A stretch of DNA of 64,000 nucleotides, from the NCBI GenBank assembly GCA_001910725.1, contig MJGA01000018.1, forward strand, positions 310,001 through 374,000, in the 5' to 3' direction. How positions within the stretch are numbered: the stretch's first letter is position 1; each line of letters opens with the position of its first letter. This DNA comes from Phanerodontia chrysosporium. Taxonomy: Eukaryota > Basidiomycota > Agaricomycetes > Polyporales > Phanerochaetaceae. The position numbers and the translations under genes are program-made. Under the pieces are notes generated by a model. It made no database searches and was not told where the DNA came from. It saw only the letters and a list, made by a program, of their open reading frames with translations. Positions 10,552-21,109 of the stretch are shown piece by piece.

Positions 10552-12058
10552 CAACGTCGAACAGGATCGTCGCTCAGTGCTTGTATTGCTTACATCCCTA
10601 TGCTTGTTTCCACAGATTGCGAATGGAACACGGTCCATCTGAGTTGCGACCCGCACTCACCAACTCGCCTTCCGAGTTGGCACGAAGTGTATTCGACGTG
10701 CTGAAAGGGTGTTTTCTAGGGAGAAACCCCGTGGGACGCGTGGAGACCCCAGACACTTTACGCCGCCAAGTCGGGATACTGCCATACACAACCTACTCAC
10801 GCTGCTTTAAGGCCCTTGAGTTACTGACCCTGATAGCTAGGCTCGTGCTGGTCCGTATGCCAGGTTTCTTTATGGTAGAGCGTATCACGCCTCTCTACGT
10901 CCGTCTTCTTGTACCGTATTCTCCGCACACAGCCCTCCCATGAACCACATGGGTCGGTGACTGCCATGCTCCGGTGTGCTCGCTCGAAACTCTTGCAGAA
11001 CACCGTCATGGCAGAGCCCTATCTCGGGAGAGTCCGAGCAGCTAGGTCACCGCGTAGATGTGCCTGGAACGCCCACTGCATGCAGCCTCGTGGCGTTCCC
11101 AGCAGGCCCGTGGCTTGAAAGGGACATCCGCACAGGGCAGCATACGCCCCGCGCGGCGTCGCCGTGATATATTGCGCGAGAAATGCGTCTGCGCTCCCAC
11201 CGCGCAGGGCTGGGCGCGCCCTGCGTGTCCCACGTCTTCCGCGCGGGCCTGCGCGGGCGGGGGGCTGGTCATGTGTTCCGACGCGGTCCACCTCGCCCAG
11301 GCGTGCACCCGGCCGTACTTCGGATGCAGGGCACACGACGCACCTGCGCCCCGCGCTATACGCTGCCGTATGCCGTCTGCCATCTTCTGCGCTCGCGCAC
11401 CCTCGAAAATTTGCCTTTTGATGTCTGCCCTCGCCGCGCGAGCCTCGAGCCCTCGAGAGCGGGCGCGCATCACGCGCAGCGTCACCGCGCGCGACCGCCA
11501 ATACCACTCTGCCCGCCCAATAGCCACCGCGCTCCCACCTCCCGCCCACCTCTCTGTTGTCTGCGCTGACGCACCGCGTGTTCTGTCGCAGTGCGAGGCA
11601 ACACCGACGCCGGGTTTTCTGTACTCGCACCCACGCTGGGCCTCTGCGCGACGGTCGGGCACTGATGTCAGAGGACCTCATTTTTCGACGGGGTGAGGGT
11701 ACATTTTCAAGAGCGAACACGACAGAGCGTACAAGAAGCGAGGAATGATGCACAACAAGAGTGAGTACACAGTTCATGTGGTGTGGCGGTACGAAAGCTA
11801 CAATGGAATACGGGCGCGGGCGACAGCACAGAATGGAGGAAAGACTTGGAAACACGGAGACGGCAGGGCGACGGACGCGACGACGAAACGAAACTCGGCA
11901 GAATACTTGCAGACAACAGGGCGTACCGGTCGAGCTCTGGTCTGGGACGGCCGCAGAATCGCAAGAATGATTTGCGGGGATGCCGTCCGAGGACATCGAG
12001 GGCGCGACGCCATTGGACGGCGGCGCCGCGACCAGTGCGACACTCGCAATTGGCGACA
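10552..12058. other. gene-poor region between convergent genes
   Basis: 1.5 kb between two convergent genes. The GC-rich part (11020-11700) has long overlapping open frames on both strands (over 200 codons), a normal consequence of GC-rich sequence with few stop codons. No conserved block, no splice pattern and no TATA box connected to them was recognised. Confidence 0.5.
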
Positions 12059-12872
12059 TCACGACTTGCCTCCCTTCTTCTTCTTCTTTTGGTTCTTCTT
12101 GTGGTTTTTGCCTAGCTGAACTTGATTTTTCTCGACTTCAGGGCTGTTGGGCCTGCTGCTCGCCGGTTCGCTCTCTGTGGCCGTTCCAGTGCCCTCAGAA
12201 TCGTCGCCCTCGACCCCTCGCATGCGCTTCGGCACGCTGCTCGCGACCTGAGCAGGCGGAACGTCGTCGTCGTCGCCCGCAGGTGTGATCGGATCTGCAC
12301 CGCTCGTGTCGAGATGTAGCGCGGGCTTGGGCGTATTGCTTGAGGGCTCCTCCCCAGCCTTCGCCTTGTCCTGCTGGGCCTCGGGCTGCTCCCCAGCCGG
12401 TGCCTTTGCATCTGCCTGTGTCGATTGCTTGTCCCCTTGCGGTTCCGTGGGCGGCTCCTTCTCCTTCTCCTGCGGGTTGCTCGATTGCTCCGGCGCCTGC
12501 GACTGCACCGGCTGTACCTCCTGCGGCTTCGCCGGCTCGTCCTCCTGCGTCTCCTTCTCTACCCTCTTGTCCTTCGCCTGCGCCTCCTGTTGCGGCGCCG
12601 GCGGAGTGGACTCTTGTACAAGAGATGTCTGCTCCGCCGGTGTCGTCAGAGCTGGCGGTTGGGGCGGAGGAGCCGGAGATGAGACGGGAGGCATCGCAGG
12701 AGATGCTTTCGGAGGAGGCGCTGGCGCTGAGGGCGTCGTTGGCATGGGGGATGGCGCGAGGGGAGTCTGCGGAGGCCTGCCGGATCCTGGCCCGGTGTGC
12801 GGGTCACGCCACGCTGCCTGCTCCTGGTGTCTCTGGTGTGGATAGGATGGGCTGCTGTACTGCGCGTTGAAG

Positions 12873-12905
<33 letters not shown>

Positions 12906-14984
12906 GCACTAGGTGGTCCTCTGTGGTCGTGGCTCCCATCACCGAGCGCTGAATCAATCGCCTGCACTGCAACTTTGGTGAGCTTTGAGAACCACCCACC
13001 GCCGGACTTCGGCGTCGGGGGCTGCTCTACGCGAGAGCTGGTGGCTGCCGGCATCCGTGGGGAGTGACCCCACGGACTCCTGCTCTCCATGGAGTGCACG
13101 CTGGGCGGCCGGCTCGATGCAGGGGACGTGTACCCTCGTCCCGTCTGCGGCCACGCATTTTGCGGCGCGTAGGGATCGAAAGGCTTAGATGACTGTGGTG
13201 GAGGGACGGGACTCCTCGAGAGAGGGGAGGGCATGGTGACGGGCGGGAGAACAGGGGCTGGCTTTACTTGTGGCTGCTCTTCAGGCTTCGGCGCGGGCGC
13301 GGGCGCGGCTCCTTGCTGCGTAACGAGACTTGGACTAGCACCCTCAGTCTGCTGGCCTCCGAGCGTGCTCTTCTCGGAACTCTCTGGCGGTGGCGGGGTC
13401 TGCTCAGCGACAGTCGGATTCTGATCGGGAGCAGCAGGTTCTTTGTCGGTCTTCGGCGGTGCGGGTGCCTCGACGGTCGTCGGCGCGGGCTCGTTAGCCT
13501 TGGTCTCGGTGGAGTTCGCAGCCTTCTTCTGGTCCTCCGTAGATGGTGGTTCTTTAGCGGCCGCTTCATCCTTCAGGTCCTGCGTCGCCGCTCCGCTCGC
13601 CACCGGATTGGCGTCGGGCGTGGACTGTTCTTTCTCCGCGTCACCGGGCTTGGGGTCGGTGGTGTTGGGTGCGGCATCGCCAGTTGTATCGAGACCGTCG
13701 CCGAGCTCGATCAGGCTGGCCTCAGCTAGTGCTTCTGCAGACGAAGGTCTCCTCTCCTTCTCGGTAGCAGAGGATTCCTGCTCTATCGCCTCGGCCGTCT
13801 TCGTCGGGTCTGCAGTGGTTGCAGCGTCCTCAGGCTTTACGATGACAACGTCACCTGTGACCTCTCCGCCCTCCGGCTCGCTCGATGTACCTGTGCTAGT
13901 CACGTCCGGGTGGTTAACGATGACGGGCTCGTCGGTAAGACCCTGGGGCTCGTCTTCCGAGAGGTCCCAGGCATCAGTTCCGGAAGACTCTCTGCTCGGA
14001 CCTGTCTGCTGCGTGTCGTCTCCGAGGTTGACGAGATCTCCCGCCTCCTCAGCAGGTGGTACTTTGTCGTCCTCAGCAGCGTTTCTGGACTCGGCCTCCG
14101 TCTTTGACGCTTCCGCCGAGTTAGGCTCCTCAGAAGGCGCTTTCTCTTGTGCATCCTGAGCTGGGGGTGCGTCGGTAATGGTAGCAGGAGCTTCTGATAG
14201 CTGGGGTTTCTCCGCCAAGTCCGCATCGCCTGTCTTCTTCTCTGCGTCTGCGGGAGCCGTGCCTCCAGAAGGGTCGGTCTGTTTGGGCTTCTCCGCCTCT
14301 CCGTTTGGGCCAGCGTCATTGCCGGAAGGCGCCTCAGGACCTGTCGCGGTAGTGGACAGGTCGCCGGCGTCCTTCTGCTCTGTCGTCTCATCGCCGGCCT
14401 TCGTCTCTGGCGCCTTGCTCTGCGGCTCGTTCTTAACAGACGTCTCTGCGGCGCCCTCGGCTTCCTTGCCCTGCCCGGACACTGGAGGAGTCGCCTGCTT
14501 CTCCGTTTCGACCGCATCGCCCGCGGGCGTCGTGGGAGCGGGCACATCCGAAGGCGCGGCGGCGCCCGCAGCCCCGGCGTCGGACCCAAGAAGCTGCGGA
14601 AGAACTCCTGCGACTGCTTCCGTGACGGCAGTGGGAAGCGAAGGGGCGGTGGGAATGACGATGGAGACCTCAGGACGCGGCGTCGACTGGCGGGTCGGAG
14701 GCTTCACCTCGACCTTGGCCGCCTTCGCTGGCTGTGTCTTCTCGCCCGCTTGCTCTTGCGCTAGAGAGACTGCTATGTCGGTCTGACGGACAGGGTGCTG
14801 TCGAACAGGAACTGTGCTCACCCTTCGCCTTCTTGTTCTTGTTCGGATTCTTACTCTCCTGCTTTGCGGCGCCAGACGTGTTCATACTCGTAGAAACATC
14901 GTCATTTTCATTGCCGACGACGCCAGCATCGTCTGCGGAATTCGTAATGTCCGTAGTGTACCCAGAGGAGCCAATCCTACTCAT
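12059..14984 (-). CDS. large intrinsically disordered Pro/Glu/Ala-rich protein
   Basis: Exons on the complement 14822-14984 and 12059-14772, intron 14773-14821, 958 residues. Seen: start MSRIGSSGYTTD, a Lys/Asn-rich patch (KNPNKNKKAK) before the splice, then almost entirely low-complexity Glu/Ala/Pro/Thr sequence, ten consecutive glutamines (12875-12904) followed by YFNAQYSSP, and a strongly basic end KKNQKKKKKGGKS. No folded domain seen. Its ATG is only 13 bases past the stop of the BTB gene on the same strand, so it may be the 3' part of that gene through a splice I could not close in phase, rather than a separate gene. The region has long shadow frames on the plus strand that I do not accept. 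Confidence 0.6.
12875..12904 (-). repeat. pure (CAG)10 run coding polyglutamine
   Basis: Ten uninterrupted CTG triplets on the plus strand, read as ten CAG codons on the complement inside the disordered protein. A pure triplet tract is prone to length variation between strains. Confidence 0.9.
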
Positions 14985-14997
14985 CGCAACTCCCTCC

Positions 14998-16655
14998 TCA
15001 CTTGTTGCCGCCCTTCTTGCCTCCCCGGTTGTTGTTGTTGCCGCCGACGCTGTCGCTGCGACCATGGCCTCCTCCGCCATTGGCCTTGGTTCCGTTGGCA
15101 CCTTCGGTGTGGAAGAGGCCCTGGAGTCTGTTGGAGGCGGATGTTGCGGGGGTGCCTGGTCGCGAGCCGTTTTTCCCGTTTGCTTCAGCTGCGTCTTTGA
15201 GCTTGGCGTCGGGACCTTTGCCGCCTTGTTTCCCGTCTTTGTCGCCGTTGGAGACGTTGGCCTTGGCTTCTCCGTTTTCTGCCGCTGAAAGTCGTGTCAG
15301 CAATCTTATGGCAGTACAAAGTGGACGGTCTCACCACCGAGGACTGACCTGGTTTGGGCTTGTCGGCCTCGGCCTTCGCGGCACCGTTGGCGCTGGCAGG
15401 AGGGACAGCTGCAGCGTTAGACGGCTCTGACCCGTTCGCAGGGTTGGGCGAGACGGCTGACTTCAGCGGCGTGTTGGGTGCATCAGTCGCGGATCTTTGG
15501 GAGAAGGAGGTCTGGAGGTAGGGAGGAGCTTCTGGTGCGAGTTTCTTGGACTCCGCGGGTGCAGAGGTCGGTAGTGCAGAAATCGTATTCGTTGGTACTG
15601 TCTTCGCAGGCGTAAGGGGAATAGGAGCCTCGGGTTGCTCGGCGGTCGTTAGAATGTGAGATTGGGAGTTCGTAGCTATCATCGGAGTCGGGGACTTCGC
15701 GCCATCCCGTTGCGGCGGCGCCGTGATGATCCTTGAAGGACTCATAGGCGTCGCTGTGAAGGCAGAAGGCCCTCGGCCTTCCGCGAGAGGCTCTAGTGAA
15801 GGGGAGCTCGGGGTGGGAGCGGAGAGGCGAAATACCTCCTTGATAATATCCACCATCGCGTCAGGCTTCACCGACGCGCTGACAGGCGTGTGCTTGCCCG
15901 ACTGCAACTTCCCGCGAGCACACTCACGCGCAGTCGCGATGAGTAGTGCGGTCTCGAGGGTAAGACGACGGCCTTCCTCGAGACTGAGCGGCTCCAGGCG
16001 ATTGACGAGCTCAGTGTAGGCGGGAATGAGCAGCCGCTTGTCGACGTCGTACGCTTGATAGAGCTCGATCTTCCGGATAGGGTCGAGAGTGAAGTCTTCG
16101 AGATAGCGGCAGGCCATCTGCTTAATCTCGGCAAAGTTCCACAGGTGCGACAACTTGAGGATCGAGATCCACTCTTCCGCGTTCGCATCGTATACATAGT
16201 ATTTGCTAGGTTGGAGGTCAGAACACTCGATCTCTATGTAGTGGTTCGACGACGTACGGATTGTAGAAGACCCAGAGGAAGCGTGAGAAATCCTCTTCCC
16301 GTATATCGTCAAGCGTGAACGGGTTGACGTCTGACGAGCCCTTCGGTGGCTGGCCCGGTGGTGGTGGTGCACCAAGCTTCTCGCGGAAGAACTGCGACTC
16401 CCGCTCGAAGAAGTATCGATGTACACGGAATATCCAGTTCTCGACCTGGTGCACGAGCAGGCCGTCGAGATCAGCATCCCGTAGATCGTGAGCGATGGCT
16501 GATGGACTTACCAAGAAATGGACGTCTCCCCCATTCAAGTAATACTTGGGATGCCTCCGCACCTTCTCCGCAGCGGGAGACATAGCGACGGTCGTGTCGG
16601 AGCCAGCGACAGAGAAGGAATTGAACTGTCCACCGTATGGTGACGAGTATGCCAT
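14998..16655 (-). CDS. BTB/POZ domain protein with disordered tail
   Basis: Four exons on the complement: 16512-16655, 16258-16445, 15349-16205, 14998-15284, 491 residues, phase closes over introns of 66, 52 and 64 bases. Seen: BTB start HPKYYLNGGDVHFLVENWIF, then FRVHRYFFERESQFF, FTLDDIREEDFSRFLWVFYNP, and a helical region WISILKLSHLWNFAEIKQMA, followed by DPIRKIELYQAYDVD and LIPAYTELVNRLEPLSLEEG. After about residue 270 the protein is disordered and ends GGKKGGNK. Known: this N-terminal layout is a very common Agaricomycete BTB family, usually without assigned function; BTB domains dimerise and can recruit Cullin-3. Inferred: protein-protein adaptor. The stop TGA overlaps a donor-like GTGAGG. 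Confidence 0.88.
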
Positions 16656-17737
16656 GGTTGGACGGCTTTTTGGAGGGAGGAATGGGGGGTGAGAGACGAT
16701 ATCAGCTCGAACCCGACGATAATATAGCGCCGCAGAAGTTGAACTTCATCGGGACGCGGGAATCTACACGTGTGATCCTCGTTGCCCGTGAGCAAAAAGC
16801 ATCTACAATGGGGACGATCTCGGTCGTCTTGGATGGCACCGCTTCGTACACGCTGTCGTACACGTTGCCATTGTTCGCTGGGGGCTGCTGGTGGGAAAGT
16901 GCCCGCTGAGCGTTCCACCGGTGATTTTACGTCCTTGGTCGCTGTTCTTGCAGTTCTTTCTCCGTACTAGGCTGCTCAGCGACGAACGGAAAGTGTCAGC
17001 CGGCTCAGAGATGTGTCGTACCGACGATAGACTGGCTATTGTCCAGCCCGAGACATTCGAAGACGATACACGAGCGGCCAGAGGTGACAAATTGGCAATA
17101 CGTCGTGGCATTCCTTGACTTGTCGCCGACGTTGGAATGGTTGGAGGTCACCGGTCTGTCAAAGCTCGAGCCTGAGAGTAGTACGTGGAGAAGTGCAAAC
17201 ACGTGCACAGAAAGGGGGCTCGCCGCGGGTGCTGATGATGGCACATCGATCGTCCACCCGCAGACCCAGCGAAACTGACCAGTCGAATCTCACCAGATAC
17301 CAGAAGCTTGGTAGAAGCTCGGCAGCCGAGAGAGTACTCCCGTACTCGACATCCCGCGCAACAGTTTCTTGCTGGACATCAAATTATGCCTTGTTCCTGA
17401 ATTCAAAAAAGGACGATGACAGGAGGACAACACTGAGAAATGAAACATGTATGCCAAAGATATCGGCGAAAATACTAGGGAAGGCATGGAGCTACCAACC
17501 TTTCGTACGGTGCTTAGAAGAAGCCGTGAGCTAGATCGTCTGTATTCCAATCGCGACGAATCGCAGTTGCAGCTTGCTGATCTGGGGAGCCTAGTCGGTT
17601 GAGCACAACGGTCTCGGATCGATTGGAATGTTACACGACCCACAATCGTCGGCCCAACATCTTAGTGGGATTAGCGTCCCACGTCGGCGCAGAGGTATAC
17701 TACTCATTGATTCGTGCCTCTGCATACTGCTTTGATT
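16656..17737. other. intergenic region between the BTB gene and repeat copy B
   Basis: About 1.1 kb. Contains the BTB promoter. Short open frames exist on both strands, none with a conserved block or a consistent splice pattern. Confidence 0.45.
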
Positions 17738-17881
17738 CGCCCGATACAACCTCCAAGTTGCTCTTCATGAAAGATCACTCTTGATTATGACAAGCAGGAA
17801 GGGTATGATTGCACCGTAGGTCAAGACAAGACTAGTATCGGAGTACACTCCAGGGTAGGATGTCCCACGAGATGATGCGCG

Positions 17882-18603
17882 TCACAAGATGGGTGCAATG
17901 TGAAACCAGCAGTCAACGTCCGCCTCATCCCGCCTCGCCCCATCTCGTATACCGCCCTTTATCAGGTCTTGCATCCCTTCACCACCAGTTGATGCGGCGC
18001 CGTCGCCTGAAAGGTTCGTCAGCGACGAATGTAACCAGGAAGAAGGGGAAGACGTACCGGCTTGTTGGACCATGCAAGCTGATGGACACCGACAGGCCTG
18101 TGCGGGAACCCCGCCGACTACTGCAACTAGGATCGACTCGGCAAAGCCGAGGTTCCCGGAAGGGTCGTCGGAAGGGCTAGCGATACCTGCCAGCCGCGCA
18201 CAGCTCCTGCTGTCGATGCCCGGTCCGAGTTCGTCGCTCTCCGGAGCGGTGGGTAATGGTCATGTTGCGTTGCTCGACGCCAGACGGGCGGAGTTCGTCG
18301 TCGCGGAGTCGCTGCTACAGGAGAGAGCTCGGTTATGTCGACGGCGCTGAGAGATGGTGGTGCGAGACTCACCGAGAGCGTCGCGCATTGTCGCTGGTCC
18401 GGTGCCACCGACAGGCCTGCATGGGAACCCCGTCGACAACAGCGGCCAGGCTCGACTCGGCAGTGCCGAGGTTCCCGACCGCGTCGTCGACAAGGCTAGC
18501 GGTACCTGCCAGCCACATGCAGCTCCTGCTGTCGGTGCCCGGCCCTAGTGGTATGTCGTGGTAGTGGTAGCGGTGTTTGTTGTCGTCGACGGCCTTGCTC
18601 CAT
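17882..18603 (-). CDS. repeat ORF2, copy B: intact spliced gene of unknown function
   Basis: Exons on the complement: 18506-18603, 18373-18416, 18187-18314, 18058-18097, 17882-18006; introns 89, 58, 89 and 51 bases; 144 residues. Start MEQGRRRQQ, blocks AGHRQQELHVAGR and WQACRCPSACMVQQ, end DVDCWFHIAPIL. It matches copy A at exon sizes (98, 44, 128, 40) and differs only in the last exon length. Intron 2 is one base longer than in copy A, which does not affect the spliced frame, as expected if it really is an intron. Product unrecognised. Confidence 0.62.
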
Positions 18604-18692
18604 GGTGAGAGAGTAAGCAAGTGGTGAGGAGCGAGGGTGGTGGTGGCGGTCTAGGGGAGAGGTTGATGGGCTGGAAGGGCGAGGGGACCAGG

Positions 18693-18701
18693 CTATTTAT
18701 G
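18693..18701 (-). promoter_or_regulatory. TATA-like box of repeat ORF2, copy B
   Basis: CATAAATAG on the complement, 90-98 bases upstream of the ORF2 start at 18603, identical to copy A. Confidence 0.6.
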
Positions 18702-18853
18702 CGTTTCTGGAGAGAGGCTGGCAAGGCGTCACGTTATCCGCTTGTTGACAGGAATCCGGCCGGCGAGAACACCGAGAGAGAGGTTCCTCGGACCATCGTA
18801 ATGGTGTGTTAGGGCAGCAGTTCTTCAGTATCTTCCGCCCGTTCGACCTCAGG

Positions 18854-19240
18854 TTACCTTTGCGACATCATGAGTACCGCTTTCTTCTGATTTTTGGCTT
18901 CTCGGAGGCCGTCTCGGGGCGAAATAACAAGAAAACAGATGTCTTGCAATACCTCGCTGGCTCCGTTTGGGGAGGGCCCGGCGCCGGAGGGCATCGAAGA
19001 GCTCGCGAAGCATCGGCCTCCTCGTCCCAAACCAGAACACCTTCCAAATCCGGACATCGTGAGATTAGACGCCTGGAGGTTGACCACGAACCACGACGCC
19101 TCGACGCCTCGTCGGACGAGTCCCCCAGCAATAATGACCCCTCCAACTCTGTCGCCGAGCTGTGAAATAGACTTCAGTTTCAAGTTAAAGTTATCGTGCG
19201 CCCGGTCAACATTTCTCGTGTCGTTCTTGCTGCGTCCCAT
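18854..19240 (-). CDS. repeat ORF1, copy B, function unknown
   Basis: ATG at 19240 (MGRSKNDTRNVDRAHDN) to stop at 18854-18856, 128 residues, unspliced. Seen: NLKLKSISQLGDRVGG, IIAGGLVRRGVEASWFVVNLQASNL, a Cys/Gly/Ser-rich block FGRCSGLGRGGRCFASSS, and the tail KNQKKAVLMMSQR. The frame is open upstream of the ATG for another 26 codons. Shared frame and shared stop with copies A and D argue for coding, but copy C is frameshifted. No known domain. Confidence 0.45.
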   Translation of the reverse strand: MGRSKNDTRNVDRAHDNFNLKLKSISQLGDRVGGVIIAGGLVRRGVEASWFVVNLQASNLTMSGFGRCSGLGRGGRCFASSSMPSGAGPSPNGASEVLQDICFLVISPRDGLREAKNQKKAVLMMSQR

Positions 19241-19361
19241 GATGCGCCTGCAGCTATCGCGACCGCCTTGCTCCCAGAAATTGATATCCGTGGGCGCTGC
19301 ACAGCAGCTGTTGCACAACAGCGACTACGAGAGTCCGGTCTTCTGACTTCTCCCCTGAGCT

Positions 19362-19843
19362 AGGCACAAGCGAATGTACCGCCCGACGGGTAGCCAGTCC
19401 AGTAGCATCTCGCTCCACCCCGTGGGAGCAACCGTGGTCCGAGGTCAGACGGGTCATGAGAGCGAGAATGGAGTGCAATCGATAGGTGCGTCGCCCGGAA
19501 ATAATATCCGCATAAGAGCTTCAGATCTTGTAGGGCCTCACCAGACTCGACGACTCCTCGAGGTCCTCAGGCCAGCGGTATCGTGAAGCCAGGTAGGCCA
19601 TGCTTGCCGTTCGCGAGAGCTCCCGCAGAAGCTCGAGGAATGAAATGAACCGCTTGTGGCATGACAGTCAGCGCGCCGCCCTGGTGCATCGCTGCCGCGC
19701 CACGGTGTGGATCCCATCCGCGCCCGGACCCCATGCCCGCGACGCGGGACGCGTCCAGGGTACAAGTACGTGCACATTCTGCTGAACAGGGCCTCAGCAC
19801 CTTTCTGCTACGCCCATAAGCCACCCCCGAACGTAAAGTCAAG
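19362..19843. other. short intergenic region upstream of the secreted-protein gene
   Basis: 482 bases. A complement frame of 55 codons (19567-19734) with GC-ending codons is open but unsupported by any recognised block. The rest is the presumptive promoter of the gene at 19844. Confidence 0.4.
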
Positions 19844-20115
19844 ATGCGCCTCACCTTGTTCTCGCTCCTCGTCGCCCTCTGCGCGTCCCAAACCGTATCA
19901 GCGGTCTGCTGCTACTACGGCCCCGTCGGCGGCTGCCGCGGTATCCTCGATAACCCGCTCCTCCGCAGGGAGTTTGCTGAGCGAGAGCTCGACACCCGAA
20001 CGGTGTGCTGCTGCATCGCGGGGAGTGTGCAGTTGTGCGAGACCCATTGCGTATGTGCGAATCCGCTGCGTCTCTATCGTCTTGCTTACCGTGTACGCCG
20101 GTATTTCAGGACTAG
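19844..20115 (+). CDS. small secreted cysteine-rich protein
   Basis: Exons 19844-20050 and 20110-20115, intron 20051-20109 (GTATGTG...TTTCAG), 70 residues. Seen: a signal peptide MRLTLFSLLVALCASQTVSA, then a mature part of about 50 residues with nine cysteines (VCCYYGPVGGC, VCCCIAGS, LCETHC). Reading through the intron instead would give 109 residues with a basic tail. Known: small cysteine-rich secreted proteins are common in Agaricomycetes and some act at the plant or microbe interface; this pattern is not a hydrophobin (spacing differs) and not one I can name. A decayed paralogue lies at 20586-20860. Confidence 0.7.
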
Positions 20116-20585
20116 AAGACGGAGGAGAGTGGGAGATAGCGATGTAGGAGCCTGCGGATCGAGAATATTGTAGTGCCAGATGTTGAAATTCTATGTCTCG
20201 TGGAATAGAACTGGAAATATCAGAAGAAGTGTTCGGCAGTGACGATCCACCTACAAGGGTCACATGAGCCACTCGAATCCTGATACTACACCCCCACATA
20301 ACAAACGCACCTAGCGGTAGCCTCAACGGTGGCGTCGGCAGCATAGTTTGACAGGGCCAGGAATAGTGGCGCACAAGTCCCCTACGCTTTGCGTGGAACT
20401 GTGCTAGCAAGCAGCGCAGAGGTCTCTCCAACGCTGATGCCAGTGCTGGCGCGTTCTCCCACTGTATTCCGAAGATGACCATCGACGATCAGTCATCCAA
20501 GGGCCTCGTCCATCCTACGAGTACGCGCACCGCACCGCAGTCTGCCCGCCAGCTACCAAGTAGACCAGTCGCACTACACTCACCA
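20116..20585. other. intergenic region
   Basis: 470 bases between the secreted-protein gene and its decayed copy. No supported gene or motif. Confidence 0.4.
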
Positions 20586-20860
20586 ATGCGTTTCACACTT
20601 ACCCCCCGCCCTCGCCACGGTCGACATGCCCCAGTTGGCGTCCGCCCTTTGCTGTTATTATGGCTCCGCAGGGTCATGCCGTCGAGCGGTCGAGGACCCC
20701 ATGTACCGCAGGACCCTCGCGGACGGTAAGTTCGTCGCGCGCGAAATTAGGTTTGTTCGGCGGGAAGCGAAGATCAGTGTGCGAATCATTGCATGAGTTT
20801 ACCAACTATCGCTTGGATTCAGCTGTTCTCATCGTCTTGGTATGGATAGACGATACTCCT
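20586..20860 (+). pseudogene. decayed tandem copy of the secreted cysteine-rich protein
   Basis: The ATG at 20586 starts MRFTL, like MRLTL in the 19844 gene, but the frame that carries the conserved cysteines is shifted by one base: ALCCYYGSAGSCRRAVEDPMYRR, aligned to AVCCYYGPVGGCRGI in the intact gene. A second shift is needed before CSAGSEDQCANHC, which aligns with CIAGSVQLCETHC. No intron longer than 25 bases explains the shifts. So either this is a pseudogene or it has base errors. Diagnostic cysteines are otherwise kept, pointing to recent decay. Confidence 0.6.
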
Positions 20861-21109
20861 CAGGACGTCGGGTAGTTCCAGGCCGCTTGGGCAGGTGGTG
20901 GAGTGACAGAAGGGAGTGAGACGTGCCCGAATCTACGGGTCCATGGGTGGACCGGAGAGTAGTCCAGGATGTGATAACGAGTCCTTCCATTTTGCGAGCC
21001 CAATTCCTACAGATAAGATAAACCTATAGGCAAAGTTAAACTCTGCCAGCATGCATGAATAGGCACACGTACCGAAACAACATAGAACCCAAGACTGGAG
21101 AGGACGTTA

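Larger units (their letters stand above)
17738..19361 (-). repeat. dispersed gene-bearing repeat, copy B (inverted)
   Basis: Reverse-orientation copy. Read on the complement it runs from a CTCAGGGGAGAAGTCAGA block (shared with copy C) to GAGGTTGTATCGGGCG. It is the best preserved copy: ORF1 has an ATG and an uninterrupted frame (18854-19240) and ORF2 is intact (17882-18603). Flanking sequence beyond these limits is not shared with the other copies. I could not identify a target-site duplication. Confidence 0.88.

Noticed and set aside
11019..12062. Long open frames (347 codons on the complement, 212 on the plus strand) in 11.0-12.0 kb
   Set aside because: Caused by very GC-rich sequence; several overlapping frames are open at once, start codons are often not ATG, and no domain is seen.
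13443..14159. Plus-strand open frame of 238 codons, with a 202-codon one at 14178-14786
   Set aside because: Both are antisense to the disordered protein on the complement, whose Glu/Ala/Pro codons leave few stops on the other strand. No splice pattern or conserved block.
14773..14821. Start of the disordered protein at 14821
   Set aside because: That codon is GTG and coincides with the GTGAGC donor; splicing 14773-14821 keeps phase and gives an ATG start at 14984.
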